NCBI GenBank assembly: GCA_001599755.1 | Contig: BCHX01000001.1 | Location: forward strand, 4,588,001-4,652,000 | Direction of reading: 5' to 3' | Source of the DNA: Gliomastix tumulicola | Lineage: Eukaryota > Ascomycota > Sordariomycetes > Hypocreales > Bionectriaceae | DNA length: 64,000 bases | Shown: positions 44,142-55,300 of the stretch, piece after piece | Layout: each line of letters opens with the position of its first letter | Numbering within the stretch: the first letter of the stretch is position 1 | Position numbers and translations under genes: made by a program | The notes under the pieces: generated by a model | Seen by the model: only the letters and a program-made list of their open reading frames with translations | Database searches by the model: none | Told to the model about the DNA's origin: nothing

Positions 44142-45915
44142 ATGTTACTCCTCTCGCCCGTGGTCCTTGCGGCTGTAGCCGCGCTGTCGCTTATTGTCCT
44201 CGTGGTCCGACGAGTAACATCACCACTATGGAAGCTTCCAGGTCCAAAGATATCGGCGTTCACGTCTCTCCAGCTGAAGCTAGCCGAACTCAACGCCAGT
44301 CGCACCATCTATGTTCACCAGCTGCACCTCCAGTACGGGCCAGTAGTCCGAATCGCTCCCAATGAGGTGTCTTTCACCTCCTGGGCGGCCGTCAAGGAGA
44401 TCTATTGCTCGGGAGGCAGCGGTTTTGACAAGACTGAATTCTACGATCTCTTCCAAATCTACGGCCGACGGACCATGTTTACTACCCTGAACAAGGCCGA
44501 TGTAAGTTGCGATGGCGGCATATCTCTGGCACAAGCCCTTCGCTGACTCGCCATGTGATTCTCTAGCATGCGAAAAGAAAGCGCATTCTGGCTGACAGAT
44601 ATGCCAATACAAATGTGATGCGAAGCTCGTCCCTTGACGGGATCAAGGAGCGGTCGAAACGATTTGTGCAGCGTTGCTCCAGTCCTGGTCGCCAAGCTCA
44701 CGACATCTTTGTAAGTGACACCGAGAAATTTCTGTAGTATACAACAACCTAATATGGAATTGGCATAGATGTGTTCGTTATCCATATGTCCTAAACGAAA
44801 GCTCATATTCAGATGACTGACGAGACTAGCATTACACGCATACGCCTGTGACTGCGTCACTCATCACTTGTTCCACCCGCATGGGACCGACTGTCTTCGG
44901 AACGCCGCAGATGAGACAATGATGCACCAAGTCGCGGCAGACGATAGCCTTCAGAGTCAGTAACTCAGCTTGGGAGATCAAATCCCAGCCAAGGACATAC
45001 CTGTACTAACCAGATGACGTCGCTACAGACCGTTTGATCCAGCATTACTCTCCAACCTTGCACCGTCTGAGCGCCAGTTTGCTGTATTGGTTTGCAAAGC
45101 CTAGGGAGACACCGCTAGCTGACAACTATGTTCTGAACACGAGCAAGAGACACGACACTGAAGCATTCACACTGATGAGTCGTCTCAGGGAGAAGAATTC
45201 CGAGCTCGACTCAGTCTCTGCAGCTGCCGAGTGCCTAGATCACATGGCTGCAGGAATAGACACGACAGGTGATGGGCTTTGCTTCCTGATGTGGGAGCTT
45301 TCTCAGCCCCGCTCACTTGGATTCCAGCACAAGTTACAGCAGGAACTGGCTCAGAACAGAGACAGTTCACCGGAGCAACTCCCATTCCTGGACGCTATTG
45401 TGTGCGAAGGGCTCCGATGCTTCCCGCCAATTCCAATGTCGCTCCCTCGCTACGTGCCAACTGGTGGTAAGACCATTGACGGCTACACCATTCCAGGGGG
45501 AGCAGTTGTTAGCTGCCAAGCTTATTCTGTACACCGCATGAACGACGACATCTTCCCGGAGCCTGACAGATTCAACCCGGACCGCTGGCTGGCCACTGAT
45601 GGGGATACGGAGAGGAGGAGGCTATTGTTCGCCTTTTCCAACGGGGGCCGAGGTTGTGTCGGGAAGCAGTGAGTCCGGCCCTGAGTGAGAGCGTGCATTA
45701 GGAACTATACTGACACCTTTGTCTGCTTGCCCAGCCTTGCCATAGCAGAGATGAAGACGCTCCTGAAAGACGTATACAGCGAATTCAGTACGACGCCACA
45801 CATATCCATGACGGAGGAGGCCATGGCCATGTCGGACCAGCTCATTTCTTCTCGTCCACTAGGCCAAAAATGCTTGCTTCATTTTCATCCGGTTCCTGGG
45901 GCTCAACAGGTGTGA
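44142..45915 (+). CDS. Cytochrome P450 monooxygenase, subfamily unknown
   Basis: Proposed exons 44142-44501, 44567-44710, 44769-44772, 44830-44955, 45029-45668 and 45735-45915 give 484 residues. Residues 4-22 form an N-terminal membrane anchor followed by the PGP hinge (WKLPGPK). Other hallmarks are the I-helix AAGIDTTGD, the K-helix E-x-x-R in CEGLRCFPPIPMSLPRY (Glu about 338), the PEPDRFNPDRW segment, and the haem loop FSNGGRGCVGK with the Cys thiolate ligand at about 421, continuing into LAIAEMKTLLKD after the last intron. It should be an ER-bound monooxygenase using an NADPH reductase elsewhere. No other biosynthetic genes lie nearby, so the substrate cannot be inferred. The 4-nt third exon is needed to restore frame between DIF and LHAYACDCVTHHLF and is the weakest part of the model. 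Confidence 0.85.
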
Positions 45916-47036
45916 AGAACAGGGATGTTTATTGGGAGTGGACATGGCTGCATAGATTTGTATTTACTTCAGGTTCGTGCTCCTGCTGACAAGGCATGAC
46001 TGCCTGCAGAAGGAATCACAAGCTATCCAATATCGAGTCGCCCTGGGTCTCACGTGAGTGGAAATTCCTCGTCGTCATTCTCCATGAAGGAGCACGGCGG
46101 GGGTCGAGGTGCATTAGGGTTGAGACTGGAGAGTGTACTTCGTAAGACGGTGGACAGCGCCTCGTGTGATTGAGAAATGGAAAATCCGACTCGAGGCAGT
46201 TTCAAGGCTGACACCGGGTGTGTCGAATGGGGGGCTCTGAAATCTGTAGTGAATCAGTCACGTCACATGTACCTCCGTACCTGGACACCCGATGCTCGGT
46301 GGTTGGCACAGCTGGTCTGATGTGCTGGAGGCTTGGACGCTCGTGTCATGCTGTTCGTGGCTGGGGCTGGATTGACACGCCAGGAGTTTTGCTGGCGAAT
46401 GGGACAAACTCACCGAATCCAAGCCGTGGGCCGGTCCCATTCGCCACAATTGTTAATCCGGCCCCCGCAATTTAGGCACTTGACTCCTCACTGCCTCAGG
46501 CCATTCAGGGCCAGTTGTTAGGCTGCCGCCCCAGCGAGTCACAGCGACCGACTCCCCCGAAGCGAGGCGAATGTCCACTGAACGAGTCCAGAGAGCCCGC
46601 ACGTGGTCCGCTGGCTGCCCCTCCCTCCTCTCCAGAGCAGGGAAGAAAAAATCTCGTCCGCCTCTTTCTCTTCGCCCGGCTCATTCTTCCCTTGTCCTTC
46701 TTCCTGACTCTCCCTCACCTGCCACCCCGAAAACGCAGCCACCCCCCTCTTCACTCTTCTTTGCCTCCCGTTTCCCGCGGCGAGGCCAGTGCATGTATCA
46801 TTGCTCAGGGCGCCTTTCGTGGCAGCCATCCACAACTCTTCACCATTTTTTCCCAGGCGAATCGGTCATCATTTCCGCCCGGCAGACACAGGAAGCGGAA
46901 GCGGACGGTCTTGAGCTACCCCAGATGATGGCAATGCCCCCTAACGAAACCAACAACGAGCTTTTGCGATCTATGACGGCTTCATCTACCACGTTCAAAC
47001 CTATATCTGTCAACTCGACCCCCAATAACCGCCATC
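45916..47036. other. Gap between P450 and eIF5, including the eIF5 leader
   Basis: No gene is supported. From about 46610 to 47036 the sequence is CT-rich and fits the promoter and 5' leader of the eIF5 gene. Frames here are not coding-like. Confidence 0.55.
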
Positions 47037-48379
47037 ATGGCTCTTGTCAACGTTCGTCGCGATGTGAGCGATGCCTTCTATCGCTACAAGATGGAGAGGC
47101 TGCAGACCAAGATTGAGGGCAAAGGAAATGGAATCAAGACCGTAATTGTCAACCTGCCGAGCGTCGCCCAGTCGCTCGCCCGTCCCGGCGCCCACGTCAT
47201 CAAGTACTTCGGCTTTGAGCTGGGTGCCCAGACCAACATGGACCCCAAGGACGACCGCTGGATCATCAACGGCGCCCACGACGCCGCCAAGCTCCAGGAC
47301 CACCTCGACGGGTTCATCAACAAGTTCGTCCTCTGCAAGAAGTGCAAGAACCCCGAGACCGACGTCGTCATCAAGGACGGCCACATCGTCCTCGACTGCA
47401 AGGCCTGCGGCCAGCGCACCGACGTGGACCTCCGCCTCAAGCTCAGCGGCTTCATCCTCAAGAACCAGCCCAAGAAGGGCAAGAAGGACAAGGCCGAGCG
47501 CAAGGCCGCCCGCAAGGCCAAGCAGCAGAACGGCGACAGCAAGGAGAACGGCCAGGGCAGCGGCGAGGACGGCTCCGAGAACGGCTCCAACGATGCGGCT
47601 GAGAATGGAGACGCCGGCAGCGACGACGAGTTCCAGAAGCTGCAGGCCGAGGCCGCCGAGGTCGATGCCGAGGTCGAGGTCAAGGACGACGACTGGGCCG
47701 TCGACGTCAGCGAGGAAGCCGTCCGTGCTCGCCAGGCGCAGCTCCCCGGCGACTTCAAGCAGAAGCTCAGCATCGGTGATGACGAGGATGAAGATGGCGA
47801 GGGTGGCGGTAACACCGTCTACGATGAACTCGGCGATTGGATCCTTGCCCAGGCTGAGGAGAAGGGTGGCATCGATAATGTCGAGTCCTTCGACATCTAC
47901 GTCAAGGCCAAGGAGCTCGGCGTCGAGGCCAAGCACCGCACCGTCCTCGTCCTCTCGCAGGTCATCTTTGACAAGAACATCACCTCGCAGATTGCTAAGC
48001 GCGCTCCCATGCTGAAGCAGGTAAGACATACACACTCTCTTTACACGTCCACCCATTCGAATGATGATCATTACCCTAACATTGCCGTCCCTAGATCGTC
48101 ACTACTGAGCGCCACGAGAAGGCCCTTCTTGGTGGAACCGAGCGTCTCATCGGCCAGCTGGCCAAGGAGAACCCCGACATGTACTCGGAGGTCGTCAAGA
48201 CCCTCCAGCTGTACTACCACCACGACCTCGTCAGCGAGGAAGTCGTTACCAAGTGGGGAACCAGGGCCAGCAAGAAGTACACGGACCTGTCCACCTCCAA
48301 GAAAGTCCGCAAGGCTGCGGCCCCCTTCCTCAAGTGGCTCGAGGAGGCTGATGAGGAGGAGTCTTCGGAGGAGGAGTAA
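47037..48379 (+). CDS. TIF5: Translation initiation factor eIF5 (GTPase-activating protein for eIF2)
   Basis: Two exons, 47037-48020 and 48095-48379, give 422 residues. The N-terminal GAP domain starts MALVNVRRDVSDAFYRYKME and includes Arg at about 8, the critical basic region. A C4 zinc ribbon follows with Cys pairs at about 100/103 and 121/124 (LCKKCKNP, DCKACGQR). The linker is Lys/Asp-rich and disordered. The C-terminal W2-type HEAT domain (about 255-415) carries SFDIYVKAKELGVEAKHRTV, KRAPMLKQIVTTERHEKALL and an acidic/aromatic end PFLKWLEEADEEESSEEE, which contacts eIF2-beta and eIF3. The protein triggers GTP hydrolysis on eIF2 at start-codon recognition. The codon bias is very strong. 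The assignment is secure. Confidence 0.98.
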
Positions 48380-48921
48380 CTTCCTTCCTCTTGTGGACCA
48401 ACCCCTCGCGCCTGTTTGCGTGGCACTTCGTTTTTGACTTGCTTTCTTCCCCTTGTGTCGTTGAGTTGCTTCGTCGCTGAATCAGATTGGAGAGACCAGA
48501 GAGAAAGAAGAAAACTATTTTTGTGTGCTTTGTTAGTGTAGCTCAGATTGTGAATTTGTCACTGGTCTGTCCTTGGACAGCTCAAGACATCAATATAGTA
48601 TCTCGCTTTTCCTCGACAATACCGTCAAGTGCATAGTGAGACCAATGATGTGAGGATAGTTATCCACAAGACCATGTATAAGGATCGCAGTGCCTAGGTC
48701 CGTGAATCTCTAAGGGTGTTGGGTATCTTTCTTCCGTCATTCAAGAGTGTCTATGAATGCGACATAAAACATGGCTGCGCCTTGACACTAGCTACACTTC
48801 CAACTTAAGACCGCCAACTGGATGCCAAAACTTGGCTCGAAATCCCAATCTCAATGCTGATATCGGATTCTCTAAATGTCCGTCTTGCCCAAATACCTCT
48901 TGCGTACCGGCAATTCCCCGT
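48380..48921. other. Convergent 3' regions of eIF5 and THO1
   Basis: About 540 bases between facing stop codons, no gene seen. Confidence 0.55.
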
Positions 48922-51719
48922 CTATGCCTCTGTACCGTCTGTCTTCTCTTCAGCTTTCTCCTCGGGCTCCACTTCGGCAGTGTCTGCGTCCGCGTCCTTC
49001 AGCTCGATATCCTGGGGCTCCTCCTCCTCCTCCTCCTCCTCCTCCTCCTCTTCTTCTTCTTCCTTAGACTCCTTGTCTTCGCTCTTCCCGAACAGATAGT
49101 CTACTAGGCTCTTATGGGAGTCATCAAGAGTATCGTTGATGATGGTGGTGTCGAAGACTTCGGCCGTCTTGGACTCGTCGAGCTGAGCGGGCAATTTCTC
49201 TATGATGGCCTTGACTCTGTCCTCTGGTGTGCTTGCGTCCTGGAGGCGGCTTTGTAGGGCCTCGGGAGAGGACGGCTTGACGAGAATGAATCGTGCCGTG
49301 AAATCCATGTCCTTGGCAAATTGAGCGGCCTTGAAAAGCGTTAGTAATGAGATAGGCTTCCAGGGCTGAACAATAGTCAACTTACATCTAGGCCCAGCTC
49401 AATGATAGGGATTTTGCCCTTTTCGGTAACGGCCTCGATCGCCTTGGTGCTGGTGCCGTAGCTGACATCACCCTCCTCAGAGTACTCGACGAGGCGGTCA
49501 CCGTCCCTGAGCTGGTTGAACTCGGGTGCTTTGACGAAGTGGAAGTCCTTCCCGGCAACCTCTCCTTCTGCCTGCTCCCGTGTTGTATGCCTCACAACGG
49601 CGGCGAAGACTCCCTTGTGCGTTTCTAGGAGCTTATTGACCAGGGCGGATTTTCCGACCCCATCAGGACCGGATATCACGATGGGGTCCTTGTTCTCTGG
49701 CATCTGGTCCTCTGAGGCAGGCTCCTCGTCCTCCTCCATCTCATCATCATCCCTTGGCTCCTCAAAGACAAGCCCAATGCTATTCGAGTCCTCGATCTTG
49801 TCAAAGACGGCAAGCCGTGACCTGCCGGCAATGCGCAGGGCTCTCCAGCTCTTACTAGCCTTGCCAGCAACGGCCCTGGCCTTTGTCTCGTCGTTGGTCG
49901 GCATGCTGATCTCGAATTCGTCGTCGGCGATGCTCTGCTTGAAGCTCTCCAGCTCAGGCAGCTTGCAGCGGTCCGACTCGTTAGATCCGTCCTTGTCGAC
50001 CGGTCGTAGGAAGTCCAGCGACACGGCACCAACGGGCACAGGACGCAGCCGCTTGCTGGTGGCAAGCCTCTGTGCTGAGGCTTTCGCATCCGCGTAGAGC
50101 TTGGCCTCGACGGGCTCCCGCTTGATGGTTGGGCAGTTGGACATCTTCCAGTAGACCCAGTTCTTGTCGCGGGAGAGGACGGTGTCGACCATGCGGTGGA
50201 ATATTCTACCGGGTGTGTCCCGCTTCATGTGGTCGGCAATCTTCACCTTCAGAGACCTGGCCCATTTCGCCTAGGTTTGTTTAGCTAAAAGAAGCATCGA
50301 AGGACAAAAAGCTGCAACTACTTACATCGTCTTCGCTAAACTCGCCGGTGTAGGATACGGCTTTGTTGGCGGGCTGGATGGTCTTGTACCTCTTCTTCGC
50401 GTCTGCCGTCCATGACAGAATGAAGTTCAGGATAATGAGCGTCTGAACGAGAATGTGCCGTCGGAAGGTGAGATCATTAATCTGCGGAACTGTTAGAGCC
50501 TAGGCCTGTATTGTCATCAATCCTGGATGCGGATAGCTTGCTTACCTCAAGGTCGAACAGGTCTTTGCTCGTCAGATATTTAGGGTTGAACGTCTCCAGC
50601 ACTTCTGCCGCATCGTCTTCTTCCTCGCCTCGTTTGCGTTTGAGGCCTTGACTGGGCTCTTCCTGCGTAACTTGCGGTCGTGGTTTTTCCTTCTCGAATT
50701 GCTTAAACTTCGACAAAGTCTGCTCGACGCTGTTTTTGAACTTCTTCATGTTGCTTGAGTCGAAGAGCGTCAAAGGCTGACTGAAGCTGTCTTGTAACGG
50801 CCAGAATAGCGAGTATAGAGCGTCTGAGGAGAGGGGCTCGCTTTGATCCTTGCTGTTGTTGTTGGCGGTTGCTTTAGACTCCCCGTTCGCCTGAGTTGGA
50901 GGCGCAGAGTCGACGTCCATCTTCGCTCCATCATCGACTGCATCTGACTCGTACTTTGTGACATTCTCGACATGATATTCGCCCTGAAGGTTCACAGAGC
51001 TCCTATCGCCTAGAGGAACGCACTGGAATACGAATATGAAAACGCGACCGCAGAACACGTTGTCCTCGGCCCTCGATAACCGTCGAAGAAGCTCATTGCA
51101 TATGCGGAGGAGAACAATGCTCCATTTCTTGTATGTGGTCTCGGGGGTGATGCGATCGCGTCGGGACTCGAGCCACTCGAAGACGATGCGACAGCCTGCG
51201 ATGGTCTGGCTGTCGAGTAAGTCCTCCACGAGCCAGAACAGTAGCGCAGGCTCGCATTCGCCGGCGTCGGAGAGTATAGAGAGAATATCGAGGAAGTTCC
51301 AGACTTTGACGAACTCGGGGCTGTCTATCGGTGTTGAGGACTGGTGATAGATACTCGGTTAGCACGAGGAGCACGATTGCAGTGTTGAGCTTGTCCAGGG
51401 GAAGACCAACCACGAGTTCTCCAAAGATGTCGCGCGCTGCTACCTCAATGACGGAGAACTGGCGCGCCTTCTGATCTTCATTGCTGCTATCTTCGTTGGC
51501 TGCGTCGGGCTCTGCTGTACCGCTAGATGATGCTTGCGATACGCGACCTTTGATGTCACTGAAGTCGGTGCCTTTGAGGGGTGGCTCGATGTTCGACGAG
51601 GCTTTGCCCGTGCTGTCTACCGGTTTGATAGCGGCTGCCTCATCCAGAAGCTCGTCTAGCAATGTTCTGACTTCTAAGATGGTAGAGACTACCGCATTCT
51701 GGGCGTCGAGGGCTGGCAT
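48922..51719 (-). CDS. HPR1: THO complex subunit 1 (Hpr1/THOC1) fused to a guanylate-kinase-like domain
   Basis: Five exons on the minus strand, 51719-51411, 51340-50546, 50481-50326, 50270-49386 and 49329-48922, give 850 residues. The first half (about 70-520) is THOC1: FVKVWNFLDILSILSDAGEC, EDLLDSQTIAGCRIVFEWLE, ICNELLRRLSRAEDNVFCGR, FNPKYLTSKDLFDLEINDLT and FRRHILVQTLIILNFILSW. THO couples transcription elongation to mRNP packaging and export in the nucleus. From about 614 to 795 the protein reads as a guanylate kinase: P-loop PIVISGPDGVGKSALVNKLL (621-628), HTTREQAEGEVAGKDFHFV, YSEEGDVSYGTST and ARFILVKPSSPEALQSRL. Several GMP-binding residues differ, so catalysis is doubtful. The end is an acidic Glu run coded by a CTC/TTC repeat. 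The first intron has an unusual GTTGGT donor, chosen because it restores the aligned segment FGELVSSTPIDSPEFVKVW. The fusion is within continuous exons, not an artefact of joining two genes. Confidence 0.9.
49018..49062 (-). repeat. Glu-coding trinucleotide repeat at the end of THO1
   Basis: About fifteen consecutive CTC/TTC units on the plus strand encode an uninterrupted glutamate run in the acidic C-terminal tail of the THO1 protein. Length variation between strains is likely. Confidence 0.85.
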
Positions 51720-52318
51720 CGTGACTTGGTTTGAGGGCGATCCGGACAGCGAGCGGGAGGATCCCCCAACGCGGCGCGTAGCTGGCGGGACTAGCGATAG
51801 TTATAGATAATGACTTGACGGCCTCTCGTCATCTTTGTCGGGGGGCAGGCGGAATGCGCGGTGCAAAGCGATCTAAGGTGTTTGATTGTTTCGGTGGGAG
51901 TTGATTGAATGGAGCTTTGTCGTGTCAGAAAATGAATGGACAAGGCTGCCAATGAGCACGAGGTAGGCGGTACCTTGAATCTTGCGTTAGACAATGGCTC
52001 AGGCCATGTACAATGAACTCCACACAGCCAGCCCCCACATTCAAGCTTTGTCGCTGCAAGGCTGCCGGAATTTTTCTCGGCAGGGACGTGATGTGCCCAG
52101 TGGATTGGTGACAGAATTGAAGAGGACGACCGTCCCGCATTTCGCCCTTGCCACGCGACAAAAAGATCTTAACTATTTTGTCATGCACCCACTTCTCTTC
52201 ACTACGCTCCAAAACGTATCACGGTCTGGCTTCAACGGCCAACAACATCTCCAGAATCCCTCGACCTGCCCGTGCCGAACGCCAGGACCAATCAATCGGG
52301 TCTGGGTTATGCATCAAC
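51720..52318. promoter_or_regulatory. Divergent promoter shared by THO1 and Aquarius
   Basis: A 599-bp interval separates the two start codons on opposite strands. Both products act on nascent mRNA, so joint transcription control from this short region is plausible. No open frame inside is coding-like. Confidence 0.55.
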
Positions 52319-55300
52319 ATGCCTAATACAAAGAGACTCAAGGGCGGCAACGCCGCCAAAGCCGCGCAGCCATCGAAGCCAAAGCCTGAGACTGCCGACG
52401 ACCGTCCAACCCCAGCTGAGGTCGAGGAGGAGGAGCATGCATTTGTGCAGCTTGCGCGCAAGACCTGGCTGAAGCCTGGGAAGAAGGCCAGCGCACCGAA
52501 AGTCAAGGCCGACGTCCTCAAGCAGGGAATATGGGAGGTGTTGGAACGCGATGGGTTCTCGTACAAGGCTCTACGATTGCTCGAGAGCTTGCAGGTGCTG
52601 GAGAGCTACCTATGGCCAGGGTACACCGACGATGCGTCGAATTTCCATGTTCTGCTGATTGCTATGATCGTCAACGTCAAGCGTCGCGAGCATCTTGAGA
52701 CCTGGAGTACGTTTGACCTTTACCTTCACGGCGGGCACAGTTGACTAACCTATCAAATAGGTCTCTTCGAAGATCGACCGGCTGAGTTTTCGTCCATGTT
52801 CCGCCGAGTCATTGCGCTCATACTCGATCGAACGTTAGCTACAGCAATTCGCACACAGCTCCTCTGCTTCCTCATCTACGCGTTCCAGAGCTTGGACTCG
52901 AGCATCATTCGCAAGGAGTGCGCTCCGTTGGTGTCTATCGGCATATGGCATAACCTCTCAAGTGATTCGTTGAGGGAGACCCAGCTGAACCAAACAAGTC
53001 AATTGAAGAAGGCCTGGAGGGCTGCTGCAAAACGATTTGACTCCGCAGATGCGGCAGTCCAGGGGAGGTTACGATTCGAGCGATCATGGCTGTACACGCT
53101 GCTTCTCGATTTCCTGACTCTCCTCTATGAGGCTAAGGGGCAACCTGGTAAGCACGGTACTCATATAACTTCGACGCAGCTCCATTTCTGACTGGGAAAT
53201 AGACGTCACGCTCTACTGCGAGAGGTTCACAGAGTTCATCTCTGACCTCCAGAGCCAGCTCCCCACCCGACGTTACGTCAACACACTCGTGCAGGACGTC
53301 CATTTGATACCTGCAATGAAGCTCTCGCCCATGTACAATGACGAAGAGAACAGCCTTCTTCGGGAACTTCACTCTTTGCTTGTGCACTACACCTACTTCA
53401 CCATAGATGATCAGACGGGTATCCAACTTGGCCAGTCGGAAGCATACGACAAACACTGCGTTCGCCTCGGTCGGCTTCAGCGGGTAGCACTGAAGCATTT
53501 CAAGGACAAGCTTCTCGTGTTGGCTCTTTCGAACTATGGTTCTATCGACAAAAGGGACGATTTAGAGGCACTCCTTGAGCCGTTGACTGACGACGAGATC
53601 TTGCAGCTACTGTCTCTGCTGGACCTTCGGTCAGAGTATCCCAAGAGTGTCGACTTTCCAAAGAACCGCCAGTTCTTTGTGGAAATCATCTTGTCGACTT
53701 TCGAAAGGAGAAAGACGTTCCAGGAATCTACAGAGAGCATGAGTCTTCTACCGACAGAGCTCACGCTATTCGACAGCAACTTCCAGCGAGCAGATGCGTA
53801 TGATGGGTCGCACCCACTGGCTCTTCCTAAGCTTAACTTGCAGTATTTGTCGGTCGGCGACTTCCTGTGGAGGGCTCTCATACTGTACCGTCGAGAGACG
53901 TTCTATGGAATCCGAAAGGATGTCGATACGGCTTTGCGGCGGTTACAACCTCAAAGCAAGAAGCCTGGGGAGACGCAGTTCGCAGGGTTCTCCAAGATGG
54001 CGCTCCCCATTGGTAAACCAACGTGAGTAACCCCATTTTACTTCGATATCACTCTTAGGCGCTTCTTGTACTGACTGTTAGCATAGTGTCATGGAGGTCG
54101 TCCCTCCGCTGGTTGGCGAGAGCCATCCGTCATTGGTGCGAGCCGAGGTCGTTGTCGACGTGCGCCGTCTGAGCGAGGGAGTTCGCCGAGAATGGGACTC
54201 TATTAGACCAGATGATGTTGTTTTCCTTCTTGCGGTTGAGCCGTCTACGCAGTCGGCAACGAATGGGGGCAGCCTGCTACCCGAGCACGAGCAGTTGGGT
54301 ATCCTATCGGTTCGCACTGCTGTCGTCAGTCAGATCACGGACGACAAGGGGCGTCATGTCCGGGATAGAGCTTCGGCGTTGGATTATAAACGCCGATTCC
54401 AACTCAGGCTTGACCCTCTCACCTACGTACGAGATACAGAACGCGCTGCTGCCGGAAAGCCAGACGTATACGGCCGTATCAACATTCTTCTACGGCGAAA
54501 CAAGCGAGAGAACAACTTCCATCCAGTCCTGCAGTCAATCCGCAGCCTCGTGCTGTCCGAGTTGCCTCTGCCCGGCTGGCTCCACGAGGTCTTCCTAGGC
54601 TATGGAGACCCAGCGGGAGCACACCATAAAAACCTCCCCAATCGACTGAACAAGCTCGATTACCGCGATAGTTTCCTCGACTGGCATCACCTCATCGAGA
54701 GTCTTCCTGGAAAGACTGTTGAGCCTGATGACAGCGTTACTGGCAGCTTCGGTCCTCCGTACGTACTGGAGACAGCCGAGAAGGCAGAGCCAGCAGAGGG
54801 GATAAAGCCGTCCAAGAAGCGCCGCCGCGATGCTGAGCCCGCTCTGAAGTCGGAGATCGAGTCGTTGAAGGTCTCAACCTACAAGCCTCCGAACCGGGGA
54901 CCGTATCCGATCGATGAGCCCAAGCTGAACTCGGTCCGCTTCACCCCTGCCCAGACGGAGGCTATTATGTCTGGTTCCCAGCCAGGGTTGACTGTCATTG
55001 TCGGACCTCCGGGTACTGGCAAGACGGATGTGGCCACGCAGATCATCAACAATATCTACCACAACTTTCCGGACCAAAAGACTTTGCTCATCACGCATAG
55101 CAACCAGGCACTCAACCAGCTTTTCGCAAAGATCGTGGCGCTCGATATCGATGAGCGCCATTTACTCCGACTGGGTCATGGCGAGGAAGAACTCCTGACC
55201 GAAGGAAGCTTCAGCAAGCACGGACGAGTGGAAACGTTCTTAGAGATCCGCAACCAACATCTCCAAGAGGTCCAGAAGCTGGCAGCAAGTATCGGTGCTC

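Noticed and set aside
47010..48071. A 353-codon open frame antisense to eIF5, and a 326-codon frame antisense to uS3 (23148-24128)
   Set aside because: Shadows of the two most codon-biased genes in the window.
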